DNA of 64,000 bases, from assembly GCF_029774175.1 (NCBI RefSeq), contig NZ_CP103834.1, forward strand, positions 6,001 through 70,000, given 5' to 3'. Each line of letters opens with the position of its first letter. Positions within the stretch are counted from its first letter, which is position 1. Position numbers and translations under genes: made by a program. The notes below the pieces were generated by a model that saw nothing but the letters and a program-made list of their open reading frames with translations, did no database searches and was not told where the DNA came from. Of the stretch, positions 1 to 8,882 are shown one piece after another. Source of the DNA: Actinobacillus genomosp. 1 (lineage in GTDB: Bacteria; Pseudomonadota; Gammaproteobacteria; Enterobacterales; Pasteurellaceae).

Positions 1-797
1 GTTTTACGACGTTCTAAATCTACACCGAATGTAGTTTTATCATAGGTATATGCCGCACCGACCGAATAAGCATTACGGTCATAAGCCGGTGCTGAACCGA
101 CACGTTCAAAACGTTCACGAGATAAACCGGTCGCTACTTGTACGCTTTGTACGTCGTCAAATTTATGGTTATAAATTGAACCGAAGCCCCATACGTCTTT
201 ACGATCTTGGCTTAAATCCATATTCGTATTCGAGCGTTGGCTATGACCGCCGTAGTATGCACCGACTTTTAAACCTTCGATACCTTTATATACATATTGT
301 ACCGAACGGCGTGCGCCGGAAACTAATAAGCCGTCAGATAAACTTAAGGTATTCGGAATATCGGTTTGTTTGACTTCATCGGTAATCACCGTTTGGTTAC
401 CATAAGTCACTTCACCGTATTGTTTATGGCCTAAACCCGCATAAAGTTGATGTGCATAGATATGATCTAAATCGTGTTGAGAACTGGATACGCCGCGTTC
501 GTCTGCGCCACGTAAACGCCATTCTACACGACCTAAAGCGTAGAAACCGTTACCAAGTTGTTGAGTTAAACGGAAACCGAAACGTGAACCGTTATTTTGT
601 ACCGGTTTATTTACGTGATTACGAACCGCCGAACCGTTTTGGTAAGTATCTTTAGTTGAAGTACTTGTCCATTTTAAACGAGCAGAACCGATAAATTCCG
701 CTTTAGTACCGGTTGAGTCTAAGTTAAATAGTTCAACCGCTGATGCTGAGCTTGCCACAAAAGCAGAAGCAAAAAGGGCTAATGCTGTTTTTTTCAT
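1..797 (-). CDS. General porin, OmpP2 type (C-terminal part beyond window)
   Basis: An outer-membrane beta-barrel porin read from an ATG at 797 leftwards; 265 codons are present and the gene runs off the left edge. The first ~20 residues are a Sec signal peptide (MKKTALALFASAFVASSASA), followed by VELFNLDSTGTKAEFIGSAR, the usual start of a Gram-negative trimeric porin. The rest alternates short polar and aromatic strands with turns such as YGEVTYGNQ and YGGHSQRSN, as in Neisseria/Haemophilus-type porins. A Shine-Dalgarno GGAG lies about 7 bases upstream of the ATG. It is transcribed divergently from lpxB. The family is known to form the main diffusion pore. Which paralogue this is cannot be told from the partial sequence. 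Confidence 0.9.
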   Translation of the reverse strand, partial: MKKTALALFASAFVASSASAVELFNLDSTGTKAEFIGSARLKWTSTSTKDTYQNGSAVRNHVNKPVQNNGSRFGFRLTQQLGNGFYALGRVEWRLRGADERGVSSSQHDLDHIYAHQLYAGLGHKQYGEVTYGNQTVITDEVKQTDIPNTLSLSDGLLVSGARRSVQYVYKGIEGLKVGAYYGGHSQRSNTNMDLSQDRKDVWGFGSIYNHKFDDVQSVQVATGLSRERFERVGSAPAYDRNAYSVGAAYTYDKTTFGVDLERRK

Positions 798-867
798 ATT
801 CACTCCAAATGAAATATAAATTAAAGGTTATAGTTTACTTGGAGTGAAAACATCAATCAATGTGATT

Positions 868-908
868 TTGTTAGTTTATATTGTGATTGGTTATAATCCG
901 CCTATAAT
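868..908 (+). promoter_or_regulatory. Candidate promoter(s) for lpxB
   Basis: Two TATAAT hexamers occur at 892-897 and 903-908 in the porin-lpxB divergent gap. They are preceded by TTGTTA (868-873, 18-base spacer) and TTGTGA (881-886, 16-base spacer). Both pairs are plausible sigma-70 promoters reading into lpxB at 946; the choice between them is open. Confidence 0.4.
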
Positions 909-945
909 AAAAGTAAATTAATGAATAATTAATGAGAGTAAAATT

Positions 946-2130
946 ATGATGACAAAAGATACACCGCTTATTGCCCTCGTTGCCGGGGAAATTTCTGGTG
1001 ATATTCTCGGTGCAGGGCTGATTAACGCCCTTAAATTGCATTATCCCAATGCCCGTTTTATTGGAGTTGCAGGTCCCCGAATGATACAAGCTGGCTGCGA
1101 AACACTATTTGATATGGAAGAGTTGGCGGTAATGGGATTGGCGGAAGTGGTCAAGCATTTACCGCGTTTGCTGAAACGTCGTAAGCAAGTGATTGAAACC
1201 ATGCTGGCGGAAAAGCCGGATATTTTTATCGGAATTGATGCTCCCGATTTTAATTTAACCGTCGAAGAAAAACTCAAAGCGAGCGGAATTAAAACCATTC
1301 ATTATGTTAGTCCTTCGGTTTGGGCATGGCGTCAGAATCGTGTACATAAAATCGCACGTGCGACTAATTTAGTGTTGGCGTTTTTGCCGTTTGAGAAAGC
1401 ATTTTACGATCGCTTTAATGTGCCTTGCCGTTTTATCGGTCATACCATGGCGGATGCGATTGCGCTGAAACCGAATCGCTCAGAAGCTTGTGCCACTTTA
1501 AATTTGGATGAAACGCAACGTTATCTGGCGATTTTGGTTGGAAGTCGAGCCAGTGAAGTCGGCTTTTTAGCGGAACCTTTCTTAAAAGCGGCGCAAATTC
1601 TAAAACAACAGTATCCGGACTTACAATTTTTAGTACCGTTGGTTAATGACAAGCGTATTGCACAATTCGAGCAAATTAAAGCGCAAGTTGCTCCTGAATT
1701 ATCGGTACATATTCTGAAAGGCAACGCCCGTCAAGCGATGATTGCGGCGGAAGCCTCATTACTTGCTTCCGGTACGGCGGCATTAGAGGGAATGTTATGC
1801 AAATCACCGATGGTAGTCGGCTATAAAATGAAAGCGGCGACTTATTGGTTGGCGAAACGCTTAGTGAAAACCAAATATATTTCCCTGCCTAATTTATTAG
1901 CGGATGAAATGCTTGTGCCGGAATTAATTCAAGACGAATGTAATCCGGAAAATTTAGCTTGGTATTTGGGTAATTATTTGGCGGATGATGCAGACCATAA
2001 AAAACAGCGAAACGAATTAAAACAACGTTTTACTGAATTACATAAACTGATTCAATGTGATGCGGACGCTCAAGCCGCTCAAGCGGTTGTCGATGTATTG
2101 GAAGCGGACAACACAAGCGATCAAAATTAA
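946..2130 (+). CDS. lpxB: Lipid-A-disaccharide synthase
   Basis: LpxB joins UDP-2,3-diacylglucosamine and lipid X to make the tetraacyl disaccharide of lipid A, working at the inner face of the inner membrane. The 394-residue protein matches the family length. It shows the N-terminal GEISGD motif (residues 14-19), IGIDAPDFN and YVSPSVWAW, all typical of this family 19 glycosyltransferase. The ATGATG start allows residue 1 or 2; a GAGAG stretch precedes it. Neighbours differ from the lpxD-fabZ-lpxA-lpxB operon of enterobacteria: here lpxB is followed 29 bases later by sohB and probably shares its mRNA. Confidence 0.97.
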   Translation: MMTKDTPLIALVAGEISGDILGAGLINALKLHYPNARFIGVAGPRMIQAGCETLFDMEELAVMGLAEVVKHLPRLLKRRKQVIETMLAEKPDIFIGIDAPDFNLTVEEKLKASGIKTIHYVSPSVWAWRQNRVHKIARATNLVLAFLPFEKAFYDRFNVPCRFIGHTMADAIALKPNRSEACATLNLDETQRYLAILVGSRASEVGFLAEPFLKAAQILKQQYPDLQFLVPLVNDKRIAQFEQIKAQVAPELSVHILKGNARQAMIAAEASLLASGTAALEGMLCKSPMVVGYKMKAATYWLAKRLVKTKYISLPNLLADEMLVPELIQDECNPENLAWYLGNYLADDADHKKQRNELKQRFTELHKLIQCDADAQAAQAVVDVLEADNTSDQN

Positions 2131-2159
2131 TTTTATTTTTACAAAAGGAATCTCACGGC

Positions 2160-3215
2160 ATGTGGAAAGAAATTTTACTTAATTACGGTATTTTTTTATT
2201 AGAATTACTCACGGTATTCGGCATTGTTGCGGTTGTGGTTATGCTGATTTTAGAAGCTCGAAAACAACCGGAGAGCGGTGCGATTTCAATTACGAATTTG
2301 ACGGAAAAATATCAAGAACAACAAAAATCTTTAGCACATTTTTTCTTAAGTGAAGAAGCTCAAAAACAAGCGGAAAAATCAGAGAAAAAAGCGGCGAAAG
2401 AAAAAGCGAAAGCAGAGAAAAAACGTTTGAAAGAAGCCGGAGAACAGGCGACAGAAACACAAAAATCGCGTTTATTTGTCCTGAATTTTAATGGAGATGT
2501 TCAAGCGCATGCGGTAAGTTCTCTACGCCGAGAAATTGATGCGGTCATTTCTTTAGCGAATAAAGAGGATGAAGTGTTATTAAGATTGGAAAGTCCGGGC
2601 GGTGTGGTACACGGTTACGGCTTAGCGGCTTCTCAATTACAACGTTTACGTACTCACAATATTCCGCTGACGGTGGCGGTAGATAAAGTGGCGGCAAGCG
2701 GCGGTTATATGATGGCGTGCGTGGCGAATAAAATCGTCTCCGCTCCGTTTGCGATTATCGGATCGGTTGGTGTGGTGGCACAAGTGCCGAATATCCATCG
2801 TTTATTGAAAAAACATGAAATTGATGTGGATGTGATGACCGCCGGCGAGTATAAACGCACGGTAACTTTAGTTGGCGAGAACACCGAAAAAGGCAAACAA
2901 AAATTCCAACAAGAATTGGAAGAAACCCACGAATTATTCAAACAATTCGTAGCGCAAAATCGCCCGCAATTGGAGATTGAGAAAATTGCTACCGGCGAAC
3001 ATTGGTTCGGCAAACAGGCTCTAGTTCTGAATTTGGTTGATGAAATCAATACCAGCGATGATTTATTGCTTAATGCGATAAAAGAGAAAGAGGTTATCGA
3101 ACTTAAATTTAAGCAGAAGAAAAATCTTACTCAACGTCTAGGCGAGCAAGTAGAACTTTCGCTGGAAAATATTATAGCCAAATTATTGCATAAGAACCGT
3201 TCAAGTATGATGTAA
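2160..3215 (+). CDS. sohB: Inner-membrane serine protease SohB (signal peptide peptidase family S49)
   Basis: A 351-residue S49-family protease anchored by one N-terminal membrane segment (about residues 8-31). A Lys/Glu-rich helical linker follows (about 65-100), then the protease domain. The likely catalytic pair is Ser180 in AASGGY and Lys232 in GEYKRT, the Ser-Lys dyad of the family; GSVGV lies between them. In E. coli SohB was found as a multicopy suppressor of degP loss and is thought to act on periplasmic or membrane substrates. AAGG precedes the ATG. The gene ends at a paired-USS hairpin. Confidence 0.95.
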   Translation: MWKEILLNYGIFLLELLTVFGIVAVVVMLILEARKQPESGAISITNLTEKYQEQQKSLAHFFLSEEAQKQAEKSEKKAAKEKAKAEKKRLKEAGEQATETQKSRLFVLNFNGDVQAHAVSSLRREIDAVISLANKEDEVLLRLESPGGVVHGYGLAASQLQRLRTHNIPLTVAVDKVAASGGYMMACVANKIVSAPFAIIGSVGVVAQVPNIHRLLKKHEIDVDVMTAGEYKRTVTLVGENTEKGKQKFQQELEETHELFKQFVAQNRPQLEIEKIATGEHWFGKQALVLNLVDEINTSDDLLLNAIKEKEVIELKFKQKKNLTQRLGEQVELSLENIIAKLLHKNRSSMM

Positions 3216-3228
3216 TGGCGTAAGAAGT

Positions 3229-3278
3229 AAGCGGTTCGATTTTGTAAAATTTTTGCAAAATCGAACTGCTTATTTTTT
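3229..3278 (+). terminator. Rho-independent terminator made of an inverted USS pair (sohB end)
   Basis: Arms AAGCGGTTCGATTTTG (3229-3244) and CAAAATCGAACTGCTT (3256-3271) pair along 16 bases with one G-T mismatch. A run of T follows at 3273-3279. Each arm carries a USS core (AAGCGGT). It separates sohB from the dcw cluster. Confidence 0.85.
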
Positions 3279-3356
3279 TAGGCGTTATCTTTACCAAACA
3301 AAAAGGTAAAACAGCTTGCCCGATTAACAACTAATCTATAAAATTTCATCTCTTAA

Positions 3357-3391
3357 GTGGGAAAAAGTGGTGTTTTGTGGAATTTAGCGGA
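3357..3391 (+). promoter_or_regulatory. MraZ operator: four GTGG-type direct repeats
   Basis: GTGGG (3357), GTGGT (3367), GTGGA (3377) and GCGGA (3387) recur at an exact 10-base period, about 65-95 bases before mraZ. MraZ of E. coli binds GTGG-type direct repeats with 10-base spacing in its own 5' region. A weak promoter may lie just upstream (TTGCCC at 3316, TATAAA at 3337). The cluster is probably autorepressed by MraZ here. Confidence 0.75.
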
Positions 3392-3452
3392 ACTTTCCCA
3401 AAATTAATTAATCTTTTAAACGTATCAATAAGCTTTTAGATGGGCTGGCAAA

Positions 3453-3911
3453 ATGTTTCGTGGCGTAACTTCAATTAGTATCGATAATAAAGGGCGGCTC
3501 GCTATTCCGACTCGTTATCGTGCCGAATTGCGTGAAAAACATCAGGGCGTTTTAGTTTGTACCGTTGATATTCGTCAGCCGTGTTTATTGCTTTATCCGT
3601 TACACGAATGGGAAACGGTCGAGCAAAAATTACTTGCGCTTTCCAATTTTGATCCGATGCAACGCCGTATTCAGCGAGTGATGCAAGGTTTTGCGACCGA
3701 ATGTGAAATGGATACGACAGGACGTATTTTACTGAGTCCCACATTACGACAACATGCGCAGCTTGAGCAACAAATTATGTTAGTCGGGCAGTTGAATAAA
3801 TTTGAAATTTGGCAAGATAAACAATGGCAATCACAGATTGCCGAAGATCTTGCTTTGGGCGGTTCGGCGGAAATGCTGAATTGCGAAGCCTTAAAAAACC
3901 TTTCTTTATAA
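3453..3911 (+). CDS. mraZ: Transcriptional regulator MraZ
   Basis: First gene of the dcw cluster. The 152-residue protein has the two tandem AbrB-like half-domains of MraZ. The first opens FRGVTSISIDNKGRLAIP and the second contains DTTGRILLSPTLR around residues 88-100. MraZ forms ring-shaped oligomers and represses its own operon through GTGG repeats, which are present upstream at 3357. The spacing to rsmH is 24 bases, so both are co-transcribed. Length equals the E. coli protein. Confidence 0.97.
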   Translation: MFRGVTSISIDNKGRLAIPTRYRAELREKHQGVLVCTVDIRQPCLLLYPLHEWETVEQKLLALSNFDPMQRRIQRVMQGFATECEMDTTGRILLSPTLRQHAQLEQQIMLVGQLNKFEIWQDKQWQSQIAEDLALGGSAEMLNCEALKNLSL

Positions 3912-3935
3912 GATAATAAGTGAGTTGGAAAAATA

Positions 3936-4877
3936 ATGAACGACACAGTCCATAAGCATGTTACCGTATTGCTACATGAAGCCGTTGATGGTTTGGCGAT
4001 TAAGCCGAACGGTATTTATATTGACGGTACTTTCGGACGAGGCGGTCATTCTCGACTCATTCTCTCAAAACTTTCCGAACACGGTCGTTTAATTGCGACC
4101 GACCGTGATCCTCGTGCAATTGCCGAAGCGAATACGATTAATGATGCGCGCTTTCAAATTGTACATACCGCTTTTTCAGCCATTCCGGAAGTATGCGAAC
4201 AATTAGGCTTAACCGGCAAAATTGACGGTATTTTGCTTGATCTCGGCGTGTCTTCCCCGCAGCTTGATGATGCGGAACGCGGTTTTAGCTTTATGCGTGA
4301 CGGGCCGCTTGATATGCGTATGGATACCACTAAAGGTCTATCTGCCGCCGAATGGCTGGCACAAGTGTCGGTGGATGATTTAGCGTGGGTATTAAAAACC
4401 TTCGGTGAAGAACGTTTTGCCAAACGTATTGCACAAGCGGTCGTTTCTTATAATAAGTCTGCAACGGATAAAATTTCTCGTACGCTTCAATTAGCGCAAA
4501 TTATTGCTGATGCCGTGCCTTTCAAAGATAAGCACAAACATCCGGCAACTCGCTCGTTTCAAGCGATCCGTATTTTTATTAACAGTGAATTGGACGAGTT
4601 AGAGAAAGCGTTACAGTCGGCATTAAGCGTACTGGCACCGGAAGGCCGTTTATCGATTATTAGTTTCCATTCGTTAGAAGATCGAATGGTTAAACAATTT
4701 ATGAAGAAAAACAGTAAAGGTATGGACGTGCCGAAAGGTTTACCTATTTTGGAGTCGGAATTAAATAAAAATATTCCGTTAAAAACAATTGGTAAAGCGA
4801 TTATGCCGAGCGAAGCAGAAATCGAAGCAAACCCTCGCTCACGTAGTGCCGTATTACGTATTGCGGAAAAAAGATAG
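3936..4877 (+). CDS. rsmH: 16S rRNA m4C1402 N4-methyltransferase
   Basis: RsmH (MraW) uses S-adenosylmethionine to methylate N4 of C1402 in the decoding centre of 16S rRNA. The 313-residue protein has the SAM-binding loop DGTFGRGGHS near residues 30-39, LLDLGVSSPQLDD, the insert with MRMD, and the C-terminal ISFHSLEDR and NPRSRSAVLR blocks. It sits in its conserved place between mraZ and ftsL. A USS core falls in frame as AQAVVS (bases near 4433). Confidence 0.98.
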   Translation: MNDTVHKHVTVLLHEAVDGLAIKPNGIYIDGTFGRGGHSRLILSKLSEHGRLIATDRDPRAIAEANTINDARFQIVHTAFSAIPEVCEQLGLTGKIDGILLDLGVSSPQLDDAERGFSFMRDGPLDMRMDTTKGLSAAEWLAQVSVDDLAWVLKTFGEERFAKRIAQAVVSYNKSATDKISRTLQLAQIIADAVPFKDKHKHPATRSFQAIRIFINSELDELEKALQSALSVLAPEGRLSIISFHSLEDRMVKQFMKKNSKGMDVPKGLPILESELNKNIPLKTIGKAIMPSEAEIEANPRSRSAVLRIAEKR

Positions 4878-4889
4878 AGGATTTAGCGA

Positions 4890-5204
4890 ATGGCAAGTAA
4901 TGAACGTTATCCGCTCCATCAAATTATTTTAGATGATTTAACCGCGCATAATAAGGTGGCTCTAATCCTGATTATTGCTGTCGTTGCAACCGCAATCGGT
5001 ACGATTTGGATTACTCATCAAACCCGTTTATTGACTGCGGAGCAAGGTAAACTTGTACAGGCACAGCGTAAACTTGAAAATCAATATATCCACTTACAAT
5101 TAGAAGAAAATGCGAAGAGCCAGAAATCTCGCGTAGAGGCGGCGGCGGCAAGTTTCGGTTTACAGTCGATAAAAAAAGAGCAAGAAGTTATTTTGGTTGA
5201 ATAA
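4890..5204 (+). CDS. ftsL: Cell division protein FtsL
   Basis: A 104-residue bitopic membrane protein: cytoplasmic tail, one transmembrane segment (about residues 23-43), then a periplasmic heptad-rich coiled coil. This is the FtsL layout; FtsL pairs with FtsB and FtsQ and helps activate FtsW-FtsI. Sequence conservation in this family is poor, so the call rests on topology, size and the position between rsmH and ftsI. The gene ends 3 bases before the ftsI start. Confidence 0.93.
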   Translation: MASNERYPLHQIILDDLTAHNKVALILIIAVVATAIGTIWITHQTRLLTAEQGKLVQAQRKLENQYIHLQLEENAKSQKSRVEAAAASFGLQSIKKEQEVILVE

Positions 5205-5207
5205 AGC

Positions 5208-7267
5208 ATGGCAAAGTCAGTTAAATTAAAGCGTAAACCCGTGGCTATCGAGCCGAATACAGAAGTAAAAAAGCAAACTAATACTAAAAATGAACCGAGT
5301 TATCTCCCGATTCGTTTTGGTGTGGTCGGCTTTTTCATCCTTGTAATGGCGGGAATGCTGATTGCTAAAGCGGCTCATATTCAGTTACTTGATTCCGAAC
5401 GCCTGATTAATGAAGCGAATAACCGCTCATTGCGTACTAAAGAGTTACCTTTCACGCGAGGGCGAATTCTTGATCGTAACGGTCGATTCTTATCCATCAG
5501 TGTACCGATGTATTCTCTTACCCTCGATCCTCGAGAATATTTTGACAGCAAATTACGCCGAAGCCCTGAACGTTGGAAATTACTGGCAATGGAAATGGGT
5601 GCCTCCAAAAGTAAAATTGAAAAAAACGTCAATGATTTCATAGAGAAAAAAATACTTCAAAAGAAAAAGTAGCGTTTGATCCTCGTTCTATTCTCAATAC
5701 AAAAAGTGAAGATTATTGGACGCTTTTAGCCCAATCGACAGGGCTGGATTACAATACCTTAATCCAAGCCGTTCGTAATAATCCGAGTTCCCCGTTCCTG
5801 ATGCAGGAAATTTCCGCTTCACAACTTGAACGTTCTAAACTGGAAGCGATAGCAAAAGCAAGCGGCGAAAAATATAACGATTTAATGGCTCGTTTATACA
5901 AAGCCTCACGCCAACGTTTTATCTATATTGCACGTCATGAGCCGGAAAGTATTGCTAATTATGCGCAAGAATTAAAAATTGACGGTATGGTGTTAAAAGC
6001 CGAATCCCGTCGTTTTTACCCGTTAGCGGAAGAAGCGTCACAGTTAATCGGTTTTACCGATGTGGATGATGTGCATGGTTCGGAAGGTTTGGAGCGCAGC
6101 TTTGATTCGTTATTAATCGGTAAAAACGGTCGCCAAGTGATTCGTAAAGATGCACGCGGTAACGTGATTGAAAATATTCGAGATGAAAAACAATACGATC
6201 CGCAAGACGTTATGTTAAGCATTGATGAAGAATTACAATCCGAAGTGTATAAGAAAATTAAAGAAGCGGTGGTTGCCAATAATGCGGAATCCGGTACGGC
6301 GGTTTTAGTCGATGTACAAACCGGCGAAATTTTGGCGATGGCGAATGCACCGTCGTTTAACCCGAATAAGCGGGATAGTTTTAAACCGGAATTAATGCGT
6401 AACCGTGCGATTACCGATACCTTTGAACCGGGTTCGACGGTTAAACCGTTAGTGGTTTTAACTGCCTTACAAAACGGGGCGACCTACCGTGACGAAGTAA
6501 TTAATACCCGTCCGTTCGTGGTAAACGGTCATACGATTAAAGACGTTGCACCGCGTGAAAGTTTATCGCTGACCGGTATCTTGCAAAAATCGAGTAATAT
6601 CGGAGTGAGTCGTTTGGCGTTACGTATGCCGTCCACCGCACTGGTCGATACTTATAGCAAAGTCGGTTTCGGTAAAGATACCGGCTTAGGTTTAGGCGAA
6701 CAGAAAGGGACGAACGGTGATCGTAAACGCTGGTCGGATATTGAACGTGCAACCATGGCATACGGTTACGGTTTAAATATCACACCGTTACAGCTTGCTC
6801 GTGCTTATGCAACCTTGGGAAGTTTCGGGATTTATCGACCGCTTTCGATTACTAAAGTGGATCCGCCGGTTATCGGCGAGCGTGTATTACCGGAAAAAAT
6901 TACCCGAGATGTGGTACATATGATGGAAAGTGTGGCGCAAAAAGGCGAAGGTGGTCAGAAAGCAATGGTGGAAGGCTATCGTGTGGCGGTCAAAACCGGT
7001 ACGGCTCGTAAACTTGAAAAAGGTCAGTATGTAGAAAAATATATTGCCTATACCGCAGGCGTGGCGCCGGCGAGTGATCCCCGTTTTGCTTTAGTGGTAT
7101 TGATTAATGAACCGAAAGCGGGTCAGTACTATGGCGGTTCGGTTTCCGCACCTCTCTTCTCAAGCATTATGGGTTACACCTTAAAAGCAAGAAATATCAA
7201 ACCGGATAATCTTACCGACAGCGAAAGTGCCGTACGTGAAATTAAGTCGGAACAAAAAGTAAATTAG
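5208..7267 (+). CDS. ftsI: Peptidoglycan transpeptidase FtsI (PBP3), interrupted by a -1 frameshift
   Basis: The septal class B penicillin-binding protein. Frame 1 runs 5208-5672 (cytoplasmic tail, membrane segment about residues 37-55, then the RGRILDRNG block) and stops at TAG 5670. The frame offset by one base continues openly to 7267 with the whole transpeptidase domain. The join is at a run of seven A (5646-5652). One extra A gives ...FIEKKNTSKEKVAF... and a 686-residue protein. Catalytic motifs are intact: S-T-V-K (Ser at base 6434, residue 410 after repair), SSN, and KTG. The family is usually ~590-610 residues; the extra ~80 lie before the transpeptidase domain. FtsI is essential, so a sequencing error, slippage or a true mutation must be considered. 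Confidence 0.9.
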
Positions 7268-7290
7268 AACAGAATAAATTAGGTAACAAT

Positions 7291-8796
7291 ATGAAACGTT
7301 TACTTCCCTTTCTTACCGAACTTGATGCTTGGGTAGCGGAATTAAAACCGCTTAAGCAAATGACGTTAGATTCACGCCAAGTCGGCGAATGTGATCTGTT
7401 TGTCGCGCTAAAAGGACATCGAGTCGATGGTCGCCAATTTATCCAAAAAGCGATTGAGCAAGGTGCGGCTTTAGTCTTAGCGGAAGCGGATGAAGGGCAA
7501 ACTGAAATTGAGTTGGATGCGAAATTTGCAAAATATAACTTAGATCGCACCGTTTGTAAGGTGGTTTCAGTACCGAATTTGGCGCGTATTTTGTCGGAAA
7601 TTGCCGGTGCGTTTTATGCCAATCCGTCTGAAAAACTGACGCTAGTCGGGGTGACTGGAACGAATGGCAAGACCACCAGCGCACAATTACTTGCCCAATG
7701 GCACAACCTGTTAGGCGGAAAATCTGCGGTAATGGGGACGATCGGTAACGGTTTATACGGCAAAGTACAAGAAGCGGCAAATACCACCGGTTCGGCGATT
7801 GAAGTGCAACGTAATTTAGCCAGCTTTGTGGAGATGGGCGCTGATTTTTGTGCGATGGAAGTCTCTTCACACGGCTTAGCACAATATCGCGCGGAAGCGT
7901 TAAGTTATGATTTAGCGGTATTTACCAATTTAAGCCGTGATCATCTCGATTACCACAAGACAATGGAAGAATATGCACAAGCAAAATTTCGTTTGTTTAG
8001 CGAATTAGATACCAAAGCACAAGTATTAAACGCAGATGATGAAGTCGGGCGTGAATGGTTGGCAAAATTGCCGAATGCGGTGGCGGTCAGTACCGATGCT
8101 CGTTTTAGTAGTGAGCATAAATTCGTTAAAGCAGCCGATGTGAGCTTTAGCTTACAAGGCGTAAAAATTACGTTTGAATCGAGCTGGGGCAACGGCGAGC
8201 TGCATAGCCGTTTAATCGGTGCGTTTAACGTCAATAATTTACTCACAGCATTAGCCAGCTTATTAGTGCTTGGTCACGATTTGCAAAGATTAATCGAAAC
8301 CGCACCGCTTCTGCAAGGGGTTGCAGGACGTATGGAGTGTGTCGTTTCGCAAAAAAATCCGCAAAATAGACCGCTTGTGTTAGTCGATTATGCCCATACG
8401 CCGGATGCGTTAGAAAAAGCCTTACAAGCGGCAAGATTACATACCGAGGGCGAGCTTTATTGTATTTTCGGTTGCGGCGGCGATCGCGATGCGGGTAAAC
8501 GCCCGATGATGGCAGCGATTGCAGAAAAATTAGCGGATAAAGTGATTGCGACCGATGATAACCCGAGAACCGAAGATAACGCTAAGATTATGGCGGATAT
8601 TCTCAAAGGTTTCGTTCAAGTGGAGAAAGTGCAAGTGATTCACGATCGTGAACAAGCCATTAAAACCGCGATTGAACAAGCGAATGAAAAAGATGTGATT
8701 TTAATTGCCGGTAAAGGGCATGAGGATTACCAAATTATCGGGACGACTAAGCATCATTTTTCAGATCAGGAAACCGCGGCTAAATATCTAGCGTAA
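7291..8796 (+). CDS. murE: UDP-MurNAc-L-Ala-D-Glu:meso-diaminopimelate ligase
   Basis: MurE adds the third stem-peptide residue in cytoplasmic peptidoglycan precursor synthesis, using ATP. The 501-residue Mur ligase has the P-loop GVTGTNGKTT near residue 112. It also has the DDNPRTED motif in the C-terminal domain; DNPR is the signature of ligases specific for meso-diaminopimelate rather than lysine. It follows ftsI by 23 bases. An 86-base spacer holding two hairpins separates it from murF. Confidence 0.98.
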   Translation: MKRLLPFLTELDAWVAELKPLKQMTLDSRQVGECDLFVALKGHRVDGRQFIQKAIEQGAALVLAEADEGQTEIELDAKFAKYNLDRTVCKVVSVPNLARILSEIAGAFYANPSEKLTLVGVTGTNGKTTSAQLLAQWHNLLGGKSAVMGTIGNGLYGKVQEAANTTGSAIEVQRNLASFVEMGADFCAMEVSSHGLAQYRAEALSYDLAVFTNLSRDHLDYHKTMEEYAQAKFRLFSELDTKAQVLNADDEVGREWLAKLPNAVAVSTDARFSSEHKFVKAADVSFSLQGVKITFESSWGNGELHSRLIGAFNVNNLLTALASLLVLGHDLQRLIETAPLLQGVAGRMECVVSQKNPQNRPLVLVDYAHTPDALEKALQAARLHTEGELYCIFGCGGDRDAGKRPMMAAIAEKLADKVIATDDNPRTEDNAKIMADILKGFVQVEKVQVIHDREQAIKTAIEQANEKDVILIAGKGHEDYQIIGTTKHHFSDQETAAKYLA

Positions 8797-8804
8797 ATAT
8801 ACAA

Positions 8805-8855
8805 GGTTGCAGAGCAACCGCACAATCAGTAACCTCGTACATTTAGTGCGAGGTT
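8805..8855 (+). repeat. Two small hairpins between murE and murF
   Basis: GGTTGC-AGA-GCAACC (8805-8819) is a perfect 6-bp stem. AACCTCG (8831-8837) pairs with CGAGGTT (8849-8855). Neither is followed by a T run, so these are more likely mRNA-processing or stability structures than terminators. Confidence 0.55.
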
Positions 8856-8882
8856 TACAGCAAATATTTTTGAAAGAAGAAA

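Noticed and set aside
50..655. Plus-strand open frames opposite the porin gene
   Set aside because: Their sequence is low-complexity Arg/Tyr/Leu/Asn typical of antisense readings of a beta-barrel gene; no ribosome sites or family matches.
5801..7267. A separate second gene starting at ATG 5801 for the transpeptidase domain
   Set aside because: The same frame is open and FtsI-like well before 5801, the ATG has no ribosome-binding site, and a soluble FtsI without its membrane anchor is not expected to work. One frameshifted gene explains the data better.
7439..7882. 147-residue minus-strand frame opposite murE
   Set aside because: It is a shadow of the murE coding frame without a ribosome site; composition is not protein-like.
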